Of a stretch of DNA of 64,000 bases, positions 42,879 through 51,068 are shown piece after piece. The notes under the pieces are model-generated. The model saw only the letters and a program-made list of their open reading frames with translations. It had not been told where the DNA came from and did not search any database. Origin of the DNA: Gemmatimonadota bacterium (GTDB lineage: Bacteria; Latescibacterota; UBA2968; GCA-2709665). Location: assembly GCA_028877215.1 (NCBI GenBank), contig JAPPFJ010000008.1:124001-188000 (forward strand), written 5' to 3'. Position 1 is the stretch's first letter. The number at the start of each line of letters is the position of its first letter. Made by a program: the position numbers and the translations under genes.

Positions 42879-44060
42879 TCACGTGTCGCAGATGCGACGG
42901 GCATCGCCGATGCACTGCCTGATCCAGGCCAGATTGGCCGGCGGCATAATACCGTAATTGTAGAATGAAAAACGGCGGATACCCAGGTCCAGCGCGCGTT
43001 CGACGCCCGCACCGAGTGTCGCGGCGTCCGGAGACGCGGGCGGATAAGCCTGGAGGCCCACCACGAGTTGCCGTGGATTCTTCAGGTCGGGCACAATCTC
43101 TTTGATGGTCGCCTGGATCCGGTCGGCGTCCGGCGTATAGGCGAGTGTTTCGGCGTAGTCCGCGATTTCCGCAAGTCGGGAGCGGTTGATGGCCGCGTTG
43201 AACCGGTCGCCCATAAATATGGATGAGACGGGGACCCCGGCGGCCGACCTGACCTCTTCCAGCAGGCTCGCGACCACCTCCTCGCGCATCCGTACAAACG
43301 GCTCGAGTTGCGGCACGGTGGCGATGAGTTCCACAGGTGACTCGGAAGGCGGGATGCCGGATGCCAGGGTCAGGCGCAGCCTGGACTCGACGGCCCGTGA
43401 AAGGGCGTCGGGATCCAGCCCTCGCTCTTGCGCCCTGGACCGGCAGGCGTCGCAGAAGCAGAGGGCGAGCAGCATTCGGCCTCCCGGCCCAAGATCTACG
43501 CCGTGCTTGACGTGATAGTGGGTGTGTCCGAACCCGCCATAGGAGAGGGATTCGCATTCGAGGAGGGCGATTCCGTAGTTTTGCGCAAGGTCTCTGGCCA
43601 GCGCCGCGGCGAAGGCGCGCACACCCGGGTTGGCCGGGCAGAGCCAGGACGTGCTGACGTCTCCGGTACAGGTGACTTCAGCGCATTCCGGATGGCGGCC
43701 GGCCTGGAAGGAATTGTGGAGGAATACCGTCCAGGCGATGAGTTCAATTCCGGCGCCGGCCGCGGCATCGGCGGCGTCAGCGTACCAGTTGTCTCCGCCC
43801 ATCAGGGGGCTGACGTGCGGTTGTATCGGCGTGTGGGCATACAGGCCCGCGTCGGGCTGGAAATAGACGGCGGCCTGCGGGATCTGGAGCAGCACCCGCT
43901 TCGGCGAATGGGGACGCAGCATCTCGAAGGTATGGTACGCCGAGGCCAGGCTGATGCCATCGAGGCCGATGTCATTCCGGAGCCGTTTCGCGATCGCCCG
44001 GGGGTCGCCGTCAGCCAGGTCCCAGGGGTAGGTCCAGAGGGTTGTGTGAAGTTTGGACAA
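42879..44060 (-). CDS. Uncharacterised TIM-barrel, glycosyl-hydrolase-like protein
   Basis: A protein of 393 aa if started at the TTG at 44060 (LSKLHTTLWTYPWDL), which has GGAG seven bases upstream; a longer frame to 44162 is possible but its first 34 residues look non-coding. It resembles hypothetical glycoside-hydrolase-type barrels: IGLDGISLASAYH, LIAWTVFLHNS, ALLECESLSYGGFGHTH and LVVGLQAYPP are typical strand-end patterns. CFCDACRSRAQERGLD forms a CxxC insert. It has no signal peptide. It is first in the operon with the GT2/radical SAM/GT2 genes. Confidence 0.6.
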   Translation of the reverse strand: MSKLHTTLWTYPWDLADGDPRAIAKRLRNDIGLDGISLASAYHTFEMLRPHSPKRVLLQIPQAAVYFQPDAGLYAHTPIQPHVSPLMGGDNWYADAADAAAGAGIELIAWTVFLHNSFQAGRHPECAEVTCTGDVSTSWLCPANPGVRAFAAALARDLAQNYGIALLECESLSYGGFGHTHYHVKHGVDLGPGGRMLLALCFCDACRSRAQERGLDPDALSRAVESRLRLTLASGIPPSESPVELIATVPQLEPFVRMREEVVASLLEEVRSAAGVPVSSIFMGDRFNAAINRSRLAEIADYAETLAYTPDADRIQATIKEIVPDLKNPRQLVVGLQAYPPASPDAATLGAGVERALDLGIRRFSFYNYGIMPPANLAWIRQCIGDARRICDT

Positions 44061-44353
44061 TCCGATGTCTCCAGCTGCAGGTGGTATGTACCGGGACAGG
44101 CAATTCGCTATGCCTGCACCGGCGCAATCTGCTGTCGGTCCCGGATGGGTTGATGGTACCAACGGATTGCGGCGATTGCAAGGAGTTTCGGGGAGTCGTC
44201 AAGGGCTCGGCGACGGACCTACCCCCACCCCCTTCCTGCAGGAAGGGGGAACCGTGTCGGTCAGATGTACGGAGTTTGCAACCGTGCCGGGATGGCGATT
44301 TCCTGTCAATCGATGGTGTCTATAGAAGACCGTCGAGGCGACATCCGGCTTTT

Positions 44354-44470
44354 CACCCTCTTTCCTTTAGGAGAGAGGGCCGGGGAGAGAGGTCTGGGCG
44401 GCGGGAGAGGTGGCCTTTGACCTTGACTATTGCTTTGGGCTGACAGCTGACGACTGATAGCTGATGGCTG
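44354..44470 (+). repeat. Hairpin-plus-heptamer repeat, copy 1
   Basis: A CCCTCTTTCC/GGAGAGAGGG hairpin and CCGGGGAGAGAGGTCTGGGCGG are followed by TTTGACCTTG and then degenerate 7-bp units (GCTGACA GCTGACG ACTGATA GCTGATG). Related copies are at 47664-47768 and 54806-54930, with a hairpin-only piece at 55831-55872. The rest of 44061-44473 has a C-rich CCTACCCCCACCCCCTTCC stretch and no gene. Confidence 0.7.
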
Positions 44471-44473
44471 GTT

Positions 44474-45616
44474 TTATATGTATCCCGTCGAGCCATCCGG
44501 CCGGACGGGCGCCGTGCGCTGCCAGTGAGGTGGTTCTGAATCCGCAAGCGCGTCTTCGTTCACCTCGATGCCCAATCCAGGGCGGTCTCTTAGTTCGAGG
44601 TATCCGTCCACAGGTAGGTACGGATCCGGCACGTAGTCCATCCATCTGGAGCTTGCGGGGATGACGTATTCGAGGATCTTGAAATTGTGCGTGGCCGCGG
44701 CAAAGTGCACGTTCACCGCCGTGGCGATGGGTCCCATCGGATTGTGCGGCGCGATGGTGACGTAGTGGGCCTCGGCGATCGCAGCGATCTTTCGCATTTC
44801 CAGAAGGCCCCCGCAGACGCAGACGTCGGGCTGTATGATGTCAGCGGCCCTGGCGGCGATGAGATTCAGAAACTCGAATCGCGCGTAGAGACATTCCCCG
44901 GTTGCCAGCGGCACCTGCATCTGGCTGCGCAGCTGCTGCCACGCGGGGATGTGTTCCGGTCTGAGGGGCTCTTCGTAAAACAGGGGGTCGTACGGCGCAA
45001 GCGCGTTGGCAAGTTGCAGGGCTCTGACCGGTTCGAAGATCTTGGCGTGCGGATCGAACGCGAATTCCCAGTCGTCGGGGGTATGCTTCCGGAGGCTCTC
45101 GAAATACTCGGCGGCGGCCGCGCAGACCCGGCCCCAACGATTCGCATCGGGATTCAGCAGGAAGGGGCTGGTCTTGAACGCGGTGAACCCCCATTGCTCA
45201 TTCAGACGGTGCGCACCTTCCGCCGCGACCTCTCCGGTCGGGCCGCCGCAGCTCTGGTAGACTCTTACCCGGTCTCGCAGATTGCCGCCCAGAAGCATAT
45301 AGACGGGTACGTTTGCGGCTTTGCCGCTGATATCCCAAAGCGCGTGTTCGATACCGGAAATGGCTGCCAGTCCGGTGCCGCCCGCGGGGAAGCGAAACTG
45401 CTGATGAATCTTCATCATCAGGTATTCGATGCGGCGGGGATCTTCGCCTACAAGCCACGTGGCCACGTAGTCGACGATGGGCTCGATAGAGAGATCCGGC
45501 CCGATGGAATAGGCTTCGCCCCATCCGTACAGTCCCTCGTCGGTCTCGACTTTGACGAGCGCCCTCGGGCGGTTGCTGTAGGTCACGAGGAAGGTCTTTA
45601 CCGAGGTGATTTTCAT
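44474..45616 (-). CDS. Galactonate dehydratase-like enolase-superfamily enzyme
   Basis: A 380-aa enolase-superfamily dehydratase resembling DgoD/mannonate dehydratase-type enzymes. Metal and catalytic positions are readable: WEFAFDPHAKI, PLFYEEPLRPEH and LATGECLY for the three acids, and TIAPHNPMGP for the catalytic histidine. The N-terminal capping domain includes GLYGWGEAYS. It dehydrates a sugar acid to a 2-keto-3-deoxy acid, which an HpcH-type aldolase (one is at 31980) could cleave. It follows a small XRE regulator by 17 bp and is likely under its control. Confidence 0.92.
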   Translation of the reverse strand: MKITSVKTFLVTYSNRPRALVKVETDEGLYGWGEAYSIGPDLSIEPIVDYVATWLVGEDPRRIEYLMMKIHQQFRFPAGGTGLAAISGIEHALWDISGKAANVPVYMLLGGNLRDRVRVYQSCGGPTGEVAAEGAHRLNEQWGFTAFKTSPFLLNPDANRWGRVCAAAAEYFESLRKHTPDDWEFAFDPHAKIFEPVRALQLANALAPYDPLFYEEPLRPEHIPAWQQLRSQMQVPLATGECLYARFEFLNLIAARAADIIQPDVCVCGGLLEMRKIAAIAEAHYVTIAPHNPMGPIATAVNVHFAAATHNFKILEYVIPASSRWMDYVPDPYLPVDGYLELRDRPGLGIEVNEDALADSEPPHWQRTAPVRPDGSTGYI

Positions 45617-45633
45617 GATGACAACTCTCCTTT

Positions 45634-45873
45634 TTACGGTGATTCGGGCTTGGGATCTGACTCGGGATTGTATTTAAAGAGGTCGCCGGGCGTGCATTCG
45701 AGCGCCTGGCAGAGAGATTCGATGGTGGCCAGGTCTATCCGCTTTGCCCGGTTGTTGTAAATGGCCGAGACCGTATTGGCCTGAAGCCCGGTCAGCCTGG
45801 CGATTTCCGATATCCTGTACGGCCGGTCGGGGCCCTTTTCGGCCATGACGATATGGAGTTGGAATCTAAGCAT
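45634..45873 (-). CDS. XRE-family (Cro/C1-type) HTH regulator
   Basis: A 79-aa DNA-binding protein with one Cro/C1-type helix-turn-helix: YRISEIARLTGLQANTVSAIY then NNRAKRIDLATIESLCQALECTPGDLFKY. It is of the short YdaS/YozG-like class without a ligand domain. It heads the operon with the dehydratase gene. The AT-rich stretch upstream carries a promoter and a hairpin that could be its operator. Confidence 0.88.
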   Translation of the reverse strand: MLRFQLHIVMAEKGPDRPYRISEIARLTGLQANTVSAIYNNRAKRIDLATIESLCQALECTPGDLFKYNPESDPKPESP

Positions 45874-45948
45874 CCTATCGACCGTATTGGAGTCAGTGCG
45901 AGACGATTCATCTCGCGAAGGGTCTGCCCATTAAGATTAATATGGATG

Positions 45949-45978
45949 TTATAATAAATAAAATATTAGTTATTTCAA
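45949..45978 (-). promoter_or_regulatory. AT-rich promoter of the XRE/dehydratase operon
   Basis: On the minus strand TTGAAA (plus 45973-45978) and TTATAA (plus 45949-45954) are 18 bp apart in very AT-rich DNA, about 75 bp before the XRE start. Just upstream, CTTGTTTT-TTC-AAAACAAG (45990-46008) is a perfect 8-bp inverted repeat, a candidate operator. Confidence 0.5.
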
Positions 45979-46150
45979 GTATTTAATTACTTGTTTTTTC
46001 AAAACAAGCGAACTATTGGGCGATTCGACGCCGTTGGTGTCGGGTTGCATGTCCAACTGACAGGCTTTTGACCGGGATATCTCTCCTGATGGGACCCATC
46101 GCGTCTGGTTTCCTGTATTGAGGGTGTTGCAACGGGCCGGATCGCGTTTC

Positions 46151-46651
46151 TCAGTCCTTGAATGTCAGCGAGATGCCGGCCTTGGCGCCGTATTTGTTCT
46201 CCGTGCCTTCGGCCACGCCCCGGTCCAGGGTTGCTTCCGCGAAGAACCGAATCGGTCCGAGCATCTTCAGATTCATCCCAGCCACGGCGGTTAGAAGCAC
46301 CTTGCTGGCGGATCCGTCGATGAGTTCGGTATCCGATTCTTCTTTCGTGTATATGAGCCCGCTTCCGGCCCCGCCGTAAAGCCGGAGGTTATCCCCCAGG
46401 CCGACTTTGTAGAGTCCGCGGATGGAAACCGGCACGGTAATCGCGCCGTCTTTCACGTAATATTCGCCTGCCAGCATTACCCCCGCGGGTTTGCTGCCGA
46501 ACGGTAGGATGATGGAGGCATGCCAGCCGGGTTCCTTGTCTTCGACGTAGAGTCCGCCCCCGGCGCGTAAGGCGATCTGGGCGTGCGTCTCGGCGGTGGC
46601 CGCACCCAGCAGGCAGAACACGGTCACCGCCGGGGCGAGGTATCTGATCAT
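46151..46651 (-). CDS. Outer-membrane beta-barrel-like protein, secreted
   Basis: A 166-aa protein with a signal peptide (LAPAVTVFCLLGAATAETHA-Q). It then has alternating amphipathic strands ending KAGISLTFKD, where the terminal residues suit a beta-barrel. Repeated glycine-aromatic strand patterns (LRLYGGAGSGLIYT, IRFFAEATLD) fit an eight-stranded OmpW/OmpX-like porin-type barrel. This indicates a Gram-negative envelope. Function unknown; it stands alone with 50 bp to vapC upstream. Confidence 0.72.
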   Translation of the reverse strand: MIRYLAPAVTVFCLLGAATAETHAQIALRAGGGLYVEDKEPGWHASIILPFGSKPAGVMLAGEYYVKDGAITVPVSIRGLYKVGLGDNLRLYGGAGSGLIYTKEESDTELIDGSASKVLLTAVAGMNLKMLGPIRFFAEATLDRGVAEGTENKYGAKAGISLTFKD

Positions 46652-46700
46652 AATTGTGTTCTCCTTTTGATTTAGACACGTGTCGCCCGGGACACCGCCC

Positions 46701-47084
46701 TCAATGTTGAAACGCGATTCCCAGGCGGCCGGCCGCAGCCCGCAGGTTTCCCTCTGATGTCCACAACAGCAAGTCGGACAGCCGGGCGGATGCCATCAGA
46801 TGCGCGTCGATCAGGCCGACCCCCGCGGCGGAGAGCCGGTGGTGTTCGATGAAATGCAGGACTTCCCGCTCGCTGGCCGCGGATGCCTGGGGAAGCGTCT
46901 GAAGCAACGTCAGAAACTCGGTCCTGTTGTCCAACCTGCCGCACGCAAGTTCCCCGACGATCAGAGGATGGCACGCGACCCTCCCTTCTTGCAGGAGCGC
47001 CTTCAGTCGTCCATTTCCTGTACGAAGGAAAGAGACCCAGATTGACGTATCGACTAGGACCATGGCTACGGGTTGTCCGGACAT
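46701..47084 (-). CDS. vapC: VapC-family PIN-domain toxin
   Basis: A 127-aa PIN ribonuclease. The acidic metal-binding residues are D12 (VLVDTSIW), E45 (VGELACG) and D93 (GLIDAHLMASA); the fourth, usually an aspartate, is expected near LLLWTSEGN. It cleaves RNA, typically tRNA or rRNA, when free of VapB. The start may be the GTG/ATG at 47084 (overlapping vapB by 19 bp) or the ATG at 47063 (MVLVDTS), 2 bp after the vapB stop. The operon is intact. Confidence 0.92.
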   Translation of the reverse strand: MSGQPVAMVLVDTSIWVSFLRTGNGRLKALLQEGRVACHPLIVGELACGRLDNRTEFLTLLQTLPQASAASEREVLHFIEHHRLSAAGVGLIDAHLMASARLSDLLLWTSEGNLRAAAGRLGIAFQH

Positions 47085-47263
47085 CGGCGCGGGACCGGCA
47101 GCAAGTTTGTTTCCGTGCCTTCGAGCTCCGCCAGCCGCCTGCTGCTCTCGCGGGCGATCAGGGTTTCCAGACCGAGCCTGACAAGGGCGGTTTTCTGTTT
47201 GATACCGGTTAACGTGGATGCCCGCTTCAACAGGGCATCGTCTATATTCAGCGTCGTTCTCAT
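47066..47263 (-). CDS. vapB: VapB-family antitoxin
   Basis: A 65-aa antitoxin with an N-terminal ribbon-helix-helix domain: MRTTLNIDDALLKRASTLTG then IKQKTALVRLGLETLIARE. Its C-terminal tail (LPVPRRCPDNP) would wrap VapC. The -10 element upstream is only about 6 bp from the ATG, so the mRNA may be leaderless. A palindrome between -10 and -35 is the probable VapB operator. Confidence 0.9.
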   Translation of the reverse strand: MRTTLNIDDALLKRASTLTGIKQKTALVRLGLETLIARESSRRLAELEGTETNLLPVPRRCPDNP

Positions 47264-47268
47264 GTGCT

Positions 47269-47299
47269 ATAATATGTATAATTTATACATATAAGTCAA
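47269..47299 (-). promoter_or_regulatory. vapBC promoter with palindromic operator
   Basis: On the minus strand TTGACT (plus 47294-47299) and TATTAT (plus 47269-47274) are 19 bp apart. Between and overlapping them is the perfect odd palindrome ATGTATAA-T-TTATACAT (47274-47290). The -10 is about 6 bp from the vapB ATG at 47263. Confidence 0.6.
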
Positions 47300-47430
47300 T
47301 GGTATTCTAATGCCTAGAAACATTGTACGGAAGAACCATTACCCGGGTTGACGCCACGATGAAACTTGCTTGAGGGACACACCTGCGGTATGTTAGGTAG
47401 GGCTGGCCGGCCGGTCGCCCAAAAGCGGGA

Positions 47431-47495
47431 AGACGGTAGAGGTGAGCCGGTAGAAAAAAGGCGGGTAGAGGTAAGAGGGTAGACGGTAGAAGAAA
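47431..47495 (+). repeat. Degenerate GGTAGA repeat tract
   Basis: Five GGTAGA motifs (starting at 47435, 47449, 47464, 47478 and 47485) lie in 56 bp of purine-rich sequence at irregular spacing. No gene is seen in 47300-47809. Confidence 0.5.
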
Positions 47496-47663
47496 CCCTT
47501 GCCCGGTATGTTTTCCCTCCTTGCCTTTGGCACGAAAAGAATCCTTGCAAGGCTGGAAATCTCTCCCGTGACTCACGTCTTGCGTCTCACCAGGTGGTGG
47601 GATGTGGTGTGGTCATCTCCCCGCTCCCGTCTTCCTTAGCTAAACAGCACGCGAGACTGTCTT

Positions 47664-47768
47664 TCCTCCCTCTCTCCCGCGGGAGAGAGGTCCGGGCGGA
47701 GGGTAGAGGTGGATTTCGATCCTGGTTTTCGTTTTTGGCTGACAGTCGATGACTGATAGCTGAAGGCT
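47664..47768 (+). repeat. Hairpin-plus-heptamer repeat, copy 2
   Basis: A CCTCTCTCCC/GGGAGAGAGG hairpin is followed by TCCGGGCGGAGGGTAGAGGTGG... down to the heptamers GCTGACA, GTCGATG, ACTGATA, GCTGAAG. It has the same order as 44354-44470. Confidence 0.65.
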
Positions 47769-47809
47769 CGGTGTATGGGACCGGGCGGAGAGGTTACTTG
47801 GGGTGACCA

Positions 47810-48247
47810 ATGGCTGAGAAATTCAAACTGATTCCCGAAGCCCACGTCTTCCTGATGAATGGCAGCGACGAAGTGTTGCTGCTGCGGCGTTTCAATACGG
47901 GATTTGAAGACGGGAAGTACAGCGTGATCGCCGGGCATATCGACGGAAACGAAGAGGTCAGGGCTGCGGCGATCAGGGAGGCGCGTGAGGAGGCCGGAAT
48001 CGAAATCAGGCCAGCGGACATCGAGGTCGTGGGCGTGATGCACCGGAAGAGCGAGGACGAACGGGTTGGGTTTTTTCTGGCGGCGACCAGGTGGCATGGC
48101 GACGTCGTCAACGCCGAGCCGCACCGGTGCGACGACCTGTCGTGGCATTCTGTCCGCGATCTCCCGTCCAATATGGTGCCGTACGTCAGGCGGGCGCTGG
48201 AAAACTATCTGAACGGCAGGTTCTACGACAGCTTTGGCTGGGAGTGA
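47810..48247 (+). CDS. NUDIX hydrolase
   Basis: A 145-aa Nudix protein. The Nudix box GX5EX7REUXEEXGU is complete at 42-64 (GHIDGNEEV, then REAREEAGIEI). It hydrolyses a nucleoside diphosphate linked to another moiety; NUDIX substrates are not predictable from this alone. The strand before the box (EVLLLRRFNTGFEDGKYSVI) resembles proteins annotated as ADP-ribose/8-oxo-dGTP-type. A GGTTACTTGGGGTGACCA stretch rather than a clear ribosome site precedes the ATG. Confidence 0.93.
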   Translation: MAEKFKLIPEAHVFLMNGSDEVLLLRRFNTGFEDGKYSVIAGHIDGNEEVRAAAIREAREEAGIEIRPADIEVVGVMHRKSEDERVGFFLAATRWHGDVVNAEPHRCDDLSWHSVRDLPSNMVPYVRRALENYLNGRFYDSFGWE

Positions 48248-48283
48248 CAATCCGGTTCGATACGCGATAGGACGTCAATAGCC

Positions 48284-48733
48284 ATGAACGACAGGACAAT
48301 CGATCTTACGGTCTCGATTCCCCCTCAGTTCAGAGTCCTTCTGGTCACCCTTGGCGTTGTCCATGTGCTTGGGGGCGCACTTTTCCTGAGCGCAGGGAAC
48401 GGCTTTTTCGGAGTCCTGAATCTGGTCTTAGGTCCCTCATGGCTATCGTGGGGTCTGTTTTACGAACGAATCAACAGGCACACCATCGCCATTGATGACG
48501 GACATATCCAAATCGTCCGAGGCCTTTTTCGCCGGCGCAGAATCCTCTGGTCATCGATATCGGAAATCCGCTTCGAGTCGTCCCGGATGGACATTCAGGT
48601 CACCCGAGGCAAGGCCGCTACGGTAAATTTCCGGGAAATAAGCTCTGGCGCGAGCAGGTTGATCAGAGACGAAATGGTCTCGAAACTCACGCCCTTTGCC
48701 GAGGCGAACGGGGTGTCGATTGAGGGCGTATAG
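48284..48733 (+). CDS. Membrane protein with a PH-like C-terminal domain
   Basis: A 149-aa protein. Two membrane helices (FRVLLVTLGVVHVLGGALFL and FGVLNLVLGPSWLSWGLFY) are followed by a compact beta-rich domain (HTIAIDDGHIQIVRG ... RRRILWSSISEIRFESSRMDIQVTRG) like bacterial PH/GRAM-type YcxB or YdbT domains. The function is unknown. It starts 36 bp after the Nudix stop on the same strand. Confidence 0.62.
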   Translation: MNDRTIDLTVSIPPQFRVLLVTLGVVHVLGGALFLSAGNGFFGVLNLVLGPSWLSWGLFYERINRHTIAIDDGHIQIVRGLFRRRRILWSSISEIRFESSRMDIQVTRGKAATVNFREISSGASRLIRDEMVSKLTPFAEANGVSIEGV

Positions 48734-48853
48734 CGAGCCCGGCCGCCTAGGTCGACCGTCGTCCGGGTCGTTTTGCGGATGAGCGGTGTTAATTGGAAAA
48801 CGGATTTTCGGAGTACGACGATTGCCAGGGAAATGTCAGGCCGAGGATAGTAT

Positions 48854-49600
48854 ATGGGCAATGGTGCGAACGAAGGTTTCAGCTATTTCGCGGAAATTGC
48901 GGCATCGTACGATCGGGTCCAATCGGTCCTGAGCCCTCCCTATGAGAGAGGGCTGGAGACGATCGTCGAACTGGTCCCGTTCGATCCGGACGAACCGTTC
49001 CACTTCGTGGATCTGGGCTGTGGCACGGCGGAGCCCACGGCGCGTGTGTTGGAACGCTTTGGCCGGTCCACGGCCGTGTGCATTGACAGTGAACCGGAGA
49101 TGCTCGGGATCGCGAAACGAAAACTGACGCCTTATCCAGGAAGAATCGAGGTAAGAGAAGGAGACCTCACCGATTGCGCAATTCCGTCCTGCGACCTGGT
49201 TTTCTCGGCTAAGACCTTTCACCACGTGCATCCCGATCGTTTGCCGTCGCTCATTGCGCGGATCGCGGCCGCGCTGCGGCCCGGCGGCTGTTTCATTCTG
49301 TATGATACGATGTCGGTCGGGCCCGGCTGGTCGGACGAGGTCCGGCGGCAGGCTTCGCGGTTCCGCGAGCGTCACGTTCAGCGGGCGGTCGATTCGGGGA
49401 GGGTGACCCGGGAGGAAATCGATGCCAGACGGGAGTATAAACGAATGATGAAGGCGGCGGGGAAGGACGTTGAGTACGAGCACCACGCGGAAGACCTCAT
49501 CAGCGCGATGACGGGGGCGGGGTACAAGGAAGTCGCCGTCGTCTGGCGTCTGTTCGCCGACACGATCCTGTTGGCGTTTGTGCCGGCGGGGGATTCCTGA
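48854..49600 (+). CDS. Class I SAM-dependent methyltransferase
   Basis: A 248-aa methyltransferase with a Rossmann-like fold. Motif I is VDLGCGTAEP at about 52-61, the acidic end of strand 2 is CIDSEPEM, motif II/post-I is VREGDLTD, and motif III is LRPGGCFILYD. The F-x-E-I-A-A-S-Y-D start and the KTFHHV signature recall UbiE/COQ5-like and small-molecule methyltransferases. The acceptor is unknown. The ATG follows GAGGATAGTAT. Confidence 0.9.
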   Translation: MGNGANEGFSYFAEIAASYDRVQSVLSPPYERGLETIVELVPFDPDEPFHFVDLGCGTAEPTARVLERFGRSTAVCIDSEPEMLGIAKRKLTPYPGRIEVREGDLTDCAIPSCDLVFSAKTFHHVHPDRLPSLIARIAAALRPGGCFILYDTMSVGPGWSDEVRRQASRFRERHVQRAVDSGRVTREEIDARREYKRMMKAAGKDVEYEHHAEDLISAMTGAGYKEVAVVWRLFADTILLAFVPAGDS

Positions 49601-49736
49601 AACGAGCGTACGGGGTGTGACAGATCCGCGAAGCGCAACGTTTCAACTTTCGAGATAGCGCCGAAAAGACATCGACTATTGCGATCCGTTCAAGCTCAAT
49701 CAAGCAGGTGAGCTTGGATTCGTCAGGTTCACTCAC
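49601..49736 (-). pseudogene. Possible remnant of a DUF3368-type toxin partner
   Basis: Immediately after the UPF0175 gene, a GTG overlapping its end opens the frame SEPDESKLTCLIELERIAI. This faintly resembles the N terminus of the PIN-like DUF3368 toxins that normally pair with UPF0175, but the frame loses any resemblance after about 30 codons. Very tentative. Confidence 0.2.
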
Positions 49737-49953
49737 CGATCTCCATCTGCAACTCACCAGGAGGATAGTCGAAGATAGGCACCTGATGTTTTCCAAGAAT
49801 CTCCATAAAGCCACGTTTGGTGCGTCCAGCCGTCCTGGCTGCCTGTCCAAGGGAGACTCTACCGGTTTCGTAGAGCTTAATGGCAAGGAGCACTTTTGCT
49901 TCTTCCCGGGATAGTCCGAGTGGAAGCTCGACCGTCAAATCGGTCACATGCAT
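49729..49953 (-). CDS. UPF0175-family antitoxin-like protein
   Basis: A 74-aa UPF0175 protein: VELPLGLSREEAKVLLAIKLYE, TGRVSLGQAARTAGRTKRGFMEILG (a helix-turn-helix-like part), then HQVPIFDYPPGEL. Members usually pair with a PIN-like DUF3368 toxin encoded just downstream. Here no intact toxin follows, so it is orphan or its partner has decayed. It could still act as a DNA-binding regulator. Confidence 0.85.
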   Translation of the reverse strand: MHVTDLTVELPLGLSREEAKVLLAIKLYETGRVSLGQAARTAGRTKRGFMEILGKHQVPIFDYPPGELQMEIGE

Positions 49954-50019
49954 ACTTTACGTCCCCGTGGATCAGCGAGTTTCAAGATTCCGTCAGTCGA
50001 TTGGCTTCGTATTCCAATA

Positions 50020-50047
50020 AAAATAGGAAAAACCAATCTTGAATCAA
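50020..50047 (-). promoter_or_regulatory. Possible promoter of the UPF0175 gene
   Basis: On the minus strand TTGATT (plus 50042-50047) and TATTTT (plus 50020-50025) are 16 bp apart in AT-rich sequence, about 65 bp before the start. A CTTGATTCAAG palindrome overlaps the -35. Confidence 0.35.
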
Positions 50048-50122
50048 GATTACTATCGGATGCCGATATTGTCCCGGACGCTACGGTCCCAGAGCATGCA
50101 CCCTCAGCGCCCCCAACACCCG

Positions 50123-51058
50123 TCATTGAGCCGTGTCACGCGCCATAACGTAAATCGGTGCATTCCTCGTCGCAAGTCTTGATTTCTCACCCTTGCCAAT
50201 GCTCAATCGTACATATTTGTCGCCGTCACGAAATGCATGTCTCCTCAGGCTTTCATCGACAATGCATCTTTCGTTTGTTATCAGATCCACGTCGCCTGCG
50301 AAGTTTTCACCGAGAACCAATAAAATCGGATCATTCGACGTTTCGACATCTATCGGACCGATGGCACTGTCGGTGAGTGAAATCGAGATTTGGTCGTTGG
50401 AAGTGCGAGCGAAAACGGAGCTCTCTGCTGAATTGACTTCGATCGTCCCATTGGAAGTACGGGCATCGACAGGCCCAGTGACGCCATTGATTCTGATGTC
50501 GTCATTTGAAGATCTCGCCGTGATTGATCCCTGGTTACGTACGATAACGATGGCATCATTGCTGGTTGTTGCTCTGAGAATGCCATGGTGATTTGTCGCC
50601 TCGATCCGGTCATTGTTCGTTATCAACTCAGCGGTTCCCGATAAGCCCTTGATGCGGACGGGTGCATTGGAAGTCGATGCGAAGATCCCGTCAACCTCCG
50701 GTACGTAGATCTCGAAACTGGCAGATTCGCCGTTTTTCCTGCCTCCTGCTGGCCACTTGACCTCTATTCGTAAAGTTCCTCCTTCGTCACGTTGGGTCAG
50801 GATGGGAGTCGAATCCAGGCGCTCTTCAGATCGGGCGCATATCAAAGCATTAATCTCAACATCGCTTCGATCTGTCGCCTCGACGTAAACGCGACCGTTA
50901 TAGGTCTTGATGCTGATAGGCGTCCCCGGGATATGTGACAGGCGTATGACCCGGTTTTCGGTGAAACCCGGACATCGAGTTCCGAAATGCCGCACTTGTC
51001 CACAGCCAGCCAACCATAGCGTGGCCAAGCAGAATACCACGATTGTACACCGGGTCAT
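50123..51058 (-). CDS. DUF4097-like adhesin-type lipoprotein
   Basis: A 311-aa lipoprotein. The signal ends in the lipobox LAGC with acylated C19, counted from the ATG at 51058, which has GAGGAG upstream. The mature part is a repetitive right-handed beta structure of the DUF4097/GIN type, with a recurring T/S-S-N-D/G/A motif ([69 protein letters not shown]). It would sit on the periplasmic or outer surface. It is 10 bp downstream of the SPFH gene, so the two are cotranscribed. Confidence 0.82.
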   Translation of the reverse strand: MTRCTIVVFCLATLWLAGCGQVRHFGTRCPGFTENRVIRLSHIPGTPISIKTYNGRVYVEATDRSDVEINALICARSEERLDSTPILTQRDEGGTLRIEVKWPAGGRKNGESASFEIYVPEVDGIFASTSNAPVRIKGLSGTAELITNNDRIEATNHHGILRATTSNDAIVIVRNQGSITARSSNDDIRINGVTGPVDARTSNGTIEVNSAESSVFARTSNDQISISLTDSAIGPIDVETSNDPILLVLGENFAGDVDLITNERCIVDESLRRHAFRDGDKYVRLSIGKGEKSRLATRNAPIYVMARDTAQ

Positions 51059-51068
51059 CTTATACTCC

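Noticed and set aside
41782-43557. The 591-codon version of the second GT2 gene
   Set aside because: The first 229 codons overlap the upstream barrel gene on the same strand in another frame and look like arginine/proline noise; GT2 similarity starts at 42870.
45941-46010. Very AT-rich tract considered as a replication origin
   Set aside because: No DnaA-box cluster and no dnaA, dnaN or gidA neighbours; it is better explained as the XRE operon promoter.
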